Below are positions 58,724-64,000 of a DNA stretch of 64,000 bases, piece after piece. The position numbers and the translations under genes were made by a program. Positions within the stretch are counted from its first letter, which is position 1. Every line of letters starts with the position of its first letter. Below the pieces are notes generated by a model, which saw only the letters and a list, made by a program, of their open reading frames with translations, searched no databases and was not told where the DNA came from. Origin of the DNA: Glebionis coronaria. Lineage: Eukaryota; Streptophyta; Magnoliopsida; Asterales; Asteraceae. The DNA lies in contig CM046875.1 in NCBI GenBank assembly GCA_025667525.1, positions 207,944,271-208,008,270 on the forward strand. The letters are read 5' to 3'.

Positions 58724-60446
58724 TGATAGGTGTGAAAACACCCATCCTTTTACCACTTATTTCTGGCTAAAACAAGACCAAAACACGTATTTAATATCAT
58801 TTGTTTGGAATTATACGTGGTTTTTGTGTTTATTATGTTTTCAGAGTCAACCGGATGAATATTAAAGAAAACATAGGATTGCACGGGTTTTATCGAGGAA
58901 AAAGACTCAAGACGAAGTCTACTGTCCAAGAGATGCAAAAGATTTGAAGTCATTGTGCCTATTTGAAGATTTATCGAAGAATAGAGCCAAAGATGGAAGA
59001 TTCATATATGTCGAAGAACTCGAGTCTATTAAACAAAAGATTATAAGACGAGTTGGAATTATTCACCGACACTTCTAAAAATCCAAAGTCGGAAACGTTT
59101 ATTTAAGGAAGCGTGAAGACTAAAGAAGAAAGAAGAAAAGAAGCCCAAAACCAAGCCCATTCACAAAGCCCACAAGACTTGCCTATATATATGATTCCAC
59201 TTCACAATTTTGGGACACTTAGTTTTTTAGGTAGTTTTTAGTTTTTCATTCTCTCTAGTTTTAGAGAGAGAAAGTTCTAAACTTTCTCTCACTAGTTTTC
59301 ATCTTTTTCTCTTTCAAGATCAAGACTTTGTATTGTTTTTCATTAATCAAGTTAAGTTTCAAGCTATTAATGTTTGATCTCATTCTTCCTTTCTTTGATT
59401 TTTATTGATTTTGGTACAAATCTCGTATGATCCGTGTTGTTCATCAAGGATTTTGTGCTTAAAAAGTTAATCTTTTTATGTTTTCCTAAGTTTCTACACG
59501 AATAAGCTTTGAGATCCTTGTGCTTATTGGCTTATTTGCTAGTTTTGCTTATTTACTTTTTAATAGTTTTCTCAAAAAGTTTATCTTTTTATTATTTGAT
59601 TCATAAGTTTGCTTATTTAAAGTTAGAAAAGTTGTTTTTAGTGCTTATTTGATCAGCTTAATATAGGATTCGTGCTAGTTTTGGAGGAGCTTATTCAATA
59701 GCTTATTCCCTAGCTTATATTTCGGAACAACATCATTTTCGGAAAGGGCAAAGCCCTTTTCCGACCTGGTATTCCGAGCAGACACCCCTTTATTCCGATC
59801 CTTAGATCGGAAAAGGGTTTAGTGTATTCCGACGGTAAGTGTTTTAATATTCCGATCAATACTTTTTCCCCAACATTCCGATTTGGACTTTTACTATTAT
59901 TCTGATTGGAATGAGTTTGATTATTCCGATGGGGACTTGTTTGTAGCATTCCGATTTGGCTCATTTGCCCAATATTCCGATCACTTGGTTTTGAATATTC
60001 CGATCAGCATCATTTTGTGTTATTCCGATTGCCCTTTTGTTAACATTCCGATCATTTGATCGGAATATATTCCGATTGCACCTTATTTCCCTTATTCCGA
60101 TTGAGTTGTTTTGATATACTCCGATCTTACTTTCTTTTAGTACTTTTCAACTAAGTTCATATTGTTAGAAAGTTTTTCCAAGTGTTAGTTTTTATTGATT
60201 GTTCATTTATTTTTCTAATATAATCTTTAAGTTTTCAAGCATTTACTTTTAAACTTGTCTTTTTAGTTTAATCCTTTTAAAGCTTTAATTCTATGCTTCG
60301 ACACTTACTTATTTGTCACTAGTTTAAAATAGATAAACAAACCAACACCTTTTCATTAACCAAGAACAAATCATTCCACTTAGAGCCGAGATCAATTCGA
60401 GAGGATACCGAGAACATTCTGAAACCCATACAAAAGACGTGTATCA
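58724..60446 (+). repeat. 3' LTR of element A
   Basis: 1723 bp, TGATAGG to GTGTATCA; pairs with 35070-36792. Carries the ATTCCGAT word cluster at about 59762-60130. Confidence 0.88.
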
Positions 60447-60921
60447 ATTATACCAATTCGTGGGTTCATGAACTCATTAAAATGGATTTGGGATAAATAA
60501 AAATAAAAAGTGGTTACCTTTATATGACTAGAGATGGACAAGAACACACTAATTCAATAGAAAAGGATCAACTTTGACTTTCTTTGTTTTGTTTACCTGT
60601 CGCCGGCTCAAACACCACCAAAACCCTAATTCGTTCTTTCTCTTTTTTTTTGATTACAATTCGACCAAAAGTGGGAGATTAACACCCGTATATTTTTTTT
60701 TTTGATAAAATGGGCTTAGGCCCAAGTTTCCTTTTCATCTTTTTGCAATAACCAAACCGGCCCCCTTTATTATTTACTTTCATTCTTTTTTTTATATATT
60801 TTTTTTTACATTCTCATATGATTCCCGTGGTTTACTTCAGTAAGCTAATAATACGTATATAGTTTATTTAAAAAACCAAAATTGCGTATTTAATATTATT
60901 ATATAAAATACGGGTTTTACA
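60447..60921 (-). repeat. M1 gypsy LTR, upstream half (minus strand)
   Basis: On the minus strand it starts TGTAAAACCCG at 60921 after the tract GGGGAAGAAT and runs to the composite A boundary. It completes the LTR half at 30601-32104, giving about 1.98 kb in all. That both halves are one LTR is inferred from orientation and complementary content. Confidence 0.65.
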
Positions 60922-61025
60922 ATTCTTCCCCTCTAAAAGAATAATTCGTCCCCGAATTAATGATACGGCCATACTGGGTTTTACAATTCTTCCCATCTAA
61001 AAGGAGAAATTCGTCCTCGAATTTA
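60922..61025 (-). repeat. Duplicated M1 polypurine tract/LTR start
   Basis: Minus strand: TTCGAGGACGAATTTC...GGGAAGAAT|TGTAAAACCC (LTR-like start at 60985), then after a 25-base stub TTCGGGGACGAATTAT...GGGGAAGAAT|TGTAAAACCC (60921). Two copies with a 64-base period. Confidence 0.7.
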
Positions 61026-61032
61026 AAGGTAT

Positions 61033-61368
61033 TTAAGCTGATGAAGTTATAAAATCCAAACTGATACAATAGCTGAAAGAGCATGAAAGCCGAAAATACA
61101 TATAAGCTGAAAGATCATTCGTCCTTGATTTAGAACATACTGCTGCTGAAAGGGTATAAACGTGACATGACTGAAGAGAACATGGAACGTAACATGACTG
61201 AAAGAACTTAACTGGATTTATTGAAGGAAAAGGGATGAGAGGTCCGGATGGACTCCTCCGTTCCGAGTGGCTTCCCACTCGAAATGGCTCCTTCAAAGAT
61301 CTAAACACAATGAAAATTTTGGTCCTAATGACCCTGTCCTGACGATGCTGAATAGTTTCTGGTTCCAT
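61033..61368 (-). pseudogene. M1 pol C-terminal remnant
   Basis: One frame contains HRQDRVIRTKIFIVFRSL and the neighbouring frame a damaged ATWE-like piece, similar to the last part of chromovirus-type Ty3/gypsy polyproteins after integrase. Heavily broken; placed directly before the M1 polypurine tract as expected. Confidence 0.5.
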
Positions 61369-62990
61369 ACTTAAGATGGATTTTCTGAATCTGATAGAAT
61401 GAGTAAGCTATAGCATGTCGTATACATGAAACGGTTCGTACAAATATCCTGAAAAGATAACATTTATATCTCTGAGCAAGCCGCTGAAACATATAGGGAC
61501 GGACTACGTGAACAATTGTGAACGTGCTACGTGAGAATTATGAACGTAGTTCACGATTATATGAGGAATGCTGGGCATGGAATATATCGTGAATGTTATA
61601 TGTGAAACATACTATGAACGTGATACTAGAACATATCATGAATGTATGCTGACTGAGAAAAGAATTCCAACGGTACCGCCTGAGGCGTGAAACATCTGTC
61701 TGGATATGGAAAAGCTATGCTAAACTTGAGTCTGGTTTCTTAAGCTTCATGCGAACATATTCAGTAACAAGCTGTGAAACGTATATCTTGAGATGGAACA
61801 CGAGTCTGAACATGAGCAATGATATGAACGCTAATGTGAGCTTAAATCATGAGATCACACAAACATGAACTGAAACAGCATCATACTTCGAATGAGACGT
61901 GAACGTGAAAGTGAACGTAAACGTAAACATGAACTTAAACGTGAACGTGAATGAACATAAACATACACATGATCGTGAACATGAATTCTGTCTGGTATGA
62001 TGGTCGATGGAATACCTTGAATTTGTACAATTTACTACTAAATTTTCTGCAGGTCCACTACTGCGTAATCCTTCCGGATGGAAGAAAACGCACAGGTTGA
62101 TTACATGGTCGACAATGACTTAGATAGTATCATACTTCTTCTGAGTCTGTGGTAACTGATAACAATCTTCATGAAATCTTGTCTCATTCATGTTCCGAAT
62201 TCTTAATGGTTGTAATAACCCACTAGCATGACGGTGTTCTATCTTGAACCTGTGGTATGTCATGCGTCTAGATATGAACATAGTTGCATCAATGTGTCAT
62301 ACTGCTTCTATCAAAATTCTGCCTGGGATTATGGGACATTCTAGTGGAAATCTGGTTGAATAGTTATGGAAGAATTTTTAGTGAGAACTGTCAGCAATTT
62401 CTGCGGTAGTAGTCAATTGAGTTCTAGAAAAGTTTGTACTTCGTTCACAGGCGTCGATTGGGACCATCAGGTGATGGCCTTCACCTTCGCAGGATTGTTT
62501 AAAATTTGCTTTCTGCTGAAATATGGTGGCTCAGAATGCCACTTTGTTCATCTGGGATATACATTTGGAAAGCTGTTTATATAATTTTCTCATGTCGGAG
62601 ATTCTGTTCAACTGTGAAGAGATGATTCTCTTTTACTTATCTTATAATTTAGCAGATCAGAGTGTTATCAATGAATATACTGACGATTTTGTCTGAGAAG
62701 TCATGGGAAACAAAATTATTCATAAATTTCATGTTATAGCTGGAGTATTAGGGAGCTTAGAAGTATAAGTCAAAATTTTAGAGAGACCATAACGTGTGCA
62801 ACAAAAGTCTGGAACATCTCATGTTCCTTCTCTCACCACTGTTGGTGGCATGATCGTGAATTGTTCTGGAAAATATTTTAGACATCGTATCAAGTCAGAT
62901 AAACCTGCTATTCATGGATGAACATCGATTAAGAATGTTGATCTTGTAAAATTTTCGGTGATCGATACATGATCTCATGTTACTGGCCTT

Positions 62991-63194
62991 CTATCTGATA
63001 GACAGAAACGATACACCTCCTAGTGGTGCGTTAGGGCGAATAAAGCCTCGTTCTGGTAACTCTTGCAGCAATTGCTGCAGCTCTTTTAACTTAGCTGAAG
63101 CCCTGGAATAAAGAGTTTTGAAAACAGGTTCTGTTCTTGAGACAAGCTCGACGTTAAATTCTGTCTCATGGTTAGGAAGGAATTTCTTGAACAC
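62991..63194 (-). pseudogene. M1 reverse transcriptase N-terminal remnant
   Basis: VELVSRTEPVFKTLYSRASAKLKELQ followed by LLQELPERGFIRPNAPLGG matches the conserved start of Ty3/gypsy RT (ELKEQL...L.KGFIRPS.SPWGAP). The catalytic YVDD region is not found downstream, so the RT core was deleted. The minus-strand stretch 63199-63435 before it is probably decayed protease/linker. Confidence 0.65.
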
Positions 63195-64000
63195 CTTCTC
63201 AATTACTTCTGGAAATGATGAAGAAATAAAATTTGCTGATCATAAATTTGAAGAACCTCAGAAGTGGATTATATCTGATGGCTAGAAAGTCATCGTAGCT
63301 ATGGACTGGTAAGTTACGCGCTTGTAAGGCAGAAAAATTTGTACTGATTTTTCTGGCAGAAATATACAATGAGTATATTTGGGATTTAGTAAGACGGATT
63401 TCGTCGTTGACTGAAAGGATAACTTTAATAAACATGGGTGGTATTGTGGAGTCTTTCCGGCTGGGAGGTAGGTAATACCTGATTTAAGATAAAGCTCACA
63501 TATGAATACGTGAAGTAAATGTGGCGACTTTCACTGAATGTATTCGTCTGTAACCCCACCGAATGAATACCGCGTGTGTAACCTGAATAATACACCAGTG
63601 GTGGTGACTGAATTTTTAATGGTCTGATTTATGCATGACATGACAAAACGGGTATACCCCCTTGGAGGGTACCCTGAATTTCTGAGGGTCTGGTTTAGAA
63701 ACATATGGAGTTATGAGTTATGACTCGTATTTTGAGAAGATATTCGTATGACGCGTACCATGACCGGTGTCCTGATATGTGTCTCTCAAAATGATACTTG
63801 GGGCATGTGTCTTGACTGTTGTTTGGACATGTACTTTAATGGGTGAGTCTGAATAATATTAAGAATTTCTGGTAACTGTTAGGGTTGGCGGACCGGTTAG
63901 ACTGTTGACCTCTGTATTTCTGGTCACGTCCGTTCCGGAGTTCCAATGGTTATTGACTGATTAATTATAAGCACGGTGGTTGTCACTACTGCTTTGTCTA

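Larger units (their letters stand above)
32105..60446 (+). mobile_element. Composite tandem gypsy element A with nested copia C
   Basis: Order: integrase fragment and 3' tail, LTR, gag-pol interrupted by copia C, 3' tail, LTR. 32105-36792 and 55766-60446 are about 99 percent alike and in the same direction, so a shared middle LTR joins two units of one family. Unequal recombination between two copies explains this best. The left end is truncated inside integrase. Host element M1 continues on both sides. Confidence 0.8.
60922..64000 (-). mobile_element. Decayed internal 3' part of gypsy element M1
   Basis: Minus-strand pol remnants with many breaks, running off the right end of the window. 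Tekay/Del-like by the LTR ends and by the GAGGACGAATT(T) word before the polypurine tract. 61369-62990 and 63436-64000 hold only unreadable decayed internal sequence. Confidence 0.6.

Overview
The window is plant nuclear DNA made almost entirely of nested and decayed transposable elements. I recognise no intact host gene. Stop-free reading frames are retrotransposon gag and pol. The spaces between them are AT-rich plant intergenic sequence with TATA boxes inside LTRs. The gag extension between zinc knuckle and protease in the copia elements, the Athila-like gag-protease proteins and the DUF4283-type LINE ORF1 resemble families I associate with Asteraceae. That assignment comes from memory, without a database search.

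Layout. 1-about 6870: a Ty3/gypsy Athila-like element (called G1) with an uninterrupted gag-protease ORF, no reverse transcriptase, a 1.9 kb 3' noncoding tail and an LTR starting at 5634. 6870-11108: unassigned sequence with three adjacent hairpins (7193-7255) and a tRNA-like SINE remnant (8162-8235). 11109-16947: a pol-less Ty1/copia element (B) with one ORF, a stem-loop-rich 3' region and an LTR. 16948-18141: the start of a minus-strand copia element (E) that cuts into a decayed LINE (18142-22952). About 23850-25038: a probable solo Athila-type LTR, minus strand. 26286-27008: a hAT-type MITE. 27017-29043: the 3' end of a third plus-strand copia element (D). 30601-64000: a minus-strand Ty3/gypsy element (M1) whose LTR is split by a large composite insertion (32105-60446).

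The composite is an Athila-like gypsy family (A) in tandem form: an integrase/3'-tail fragment (32105-35069), a shared LTR (35070-36792), a gag-pol unit, and a second LTR (58724-60446). Both LTRs are 1723 bp. Inside its gag-pol lies a 14.1 kb Ty1/copia element (C, 38828-52931) with 320-bp LTRs, a GAGAA target duplication, a tRNA-Met-type primer site and full-length gag, integrase, RT and RNase H domains broken by three one-base frame changes. Insertion order is M1, then A, then C.

The most unusual signal is noncoding. The 3' regions of copia elements B and C fold into stem-loops whose arms differ but stay complementary while some loops are kept. Every plus-strand LTR element with a visible 3' tail carries several upstream copies of its own polypurine tract, with element-specific sequence. 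Copia LTRs B, C and D share a hairpin of changing sequence just after the TATA box. B and C also share a nearly identical block of about 380 bp with no credible protein. Together these suggest an RNA-structure-based cis system in these large elements, which is inference from reading the sequence by eye.
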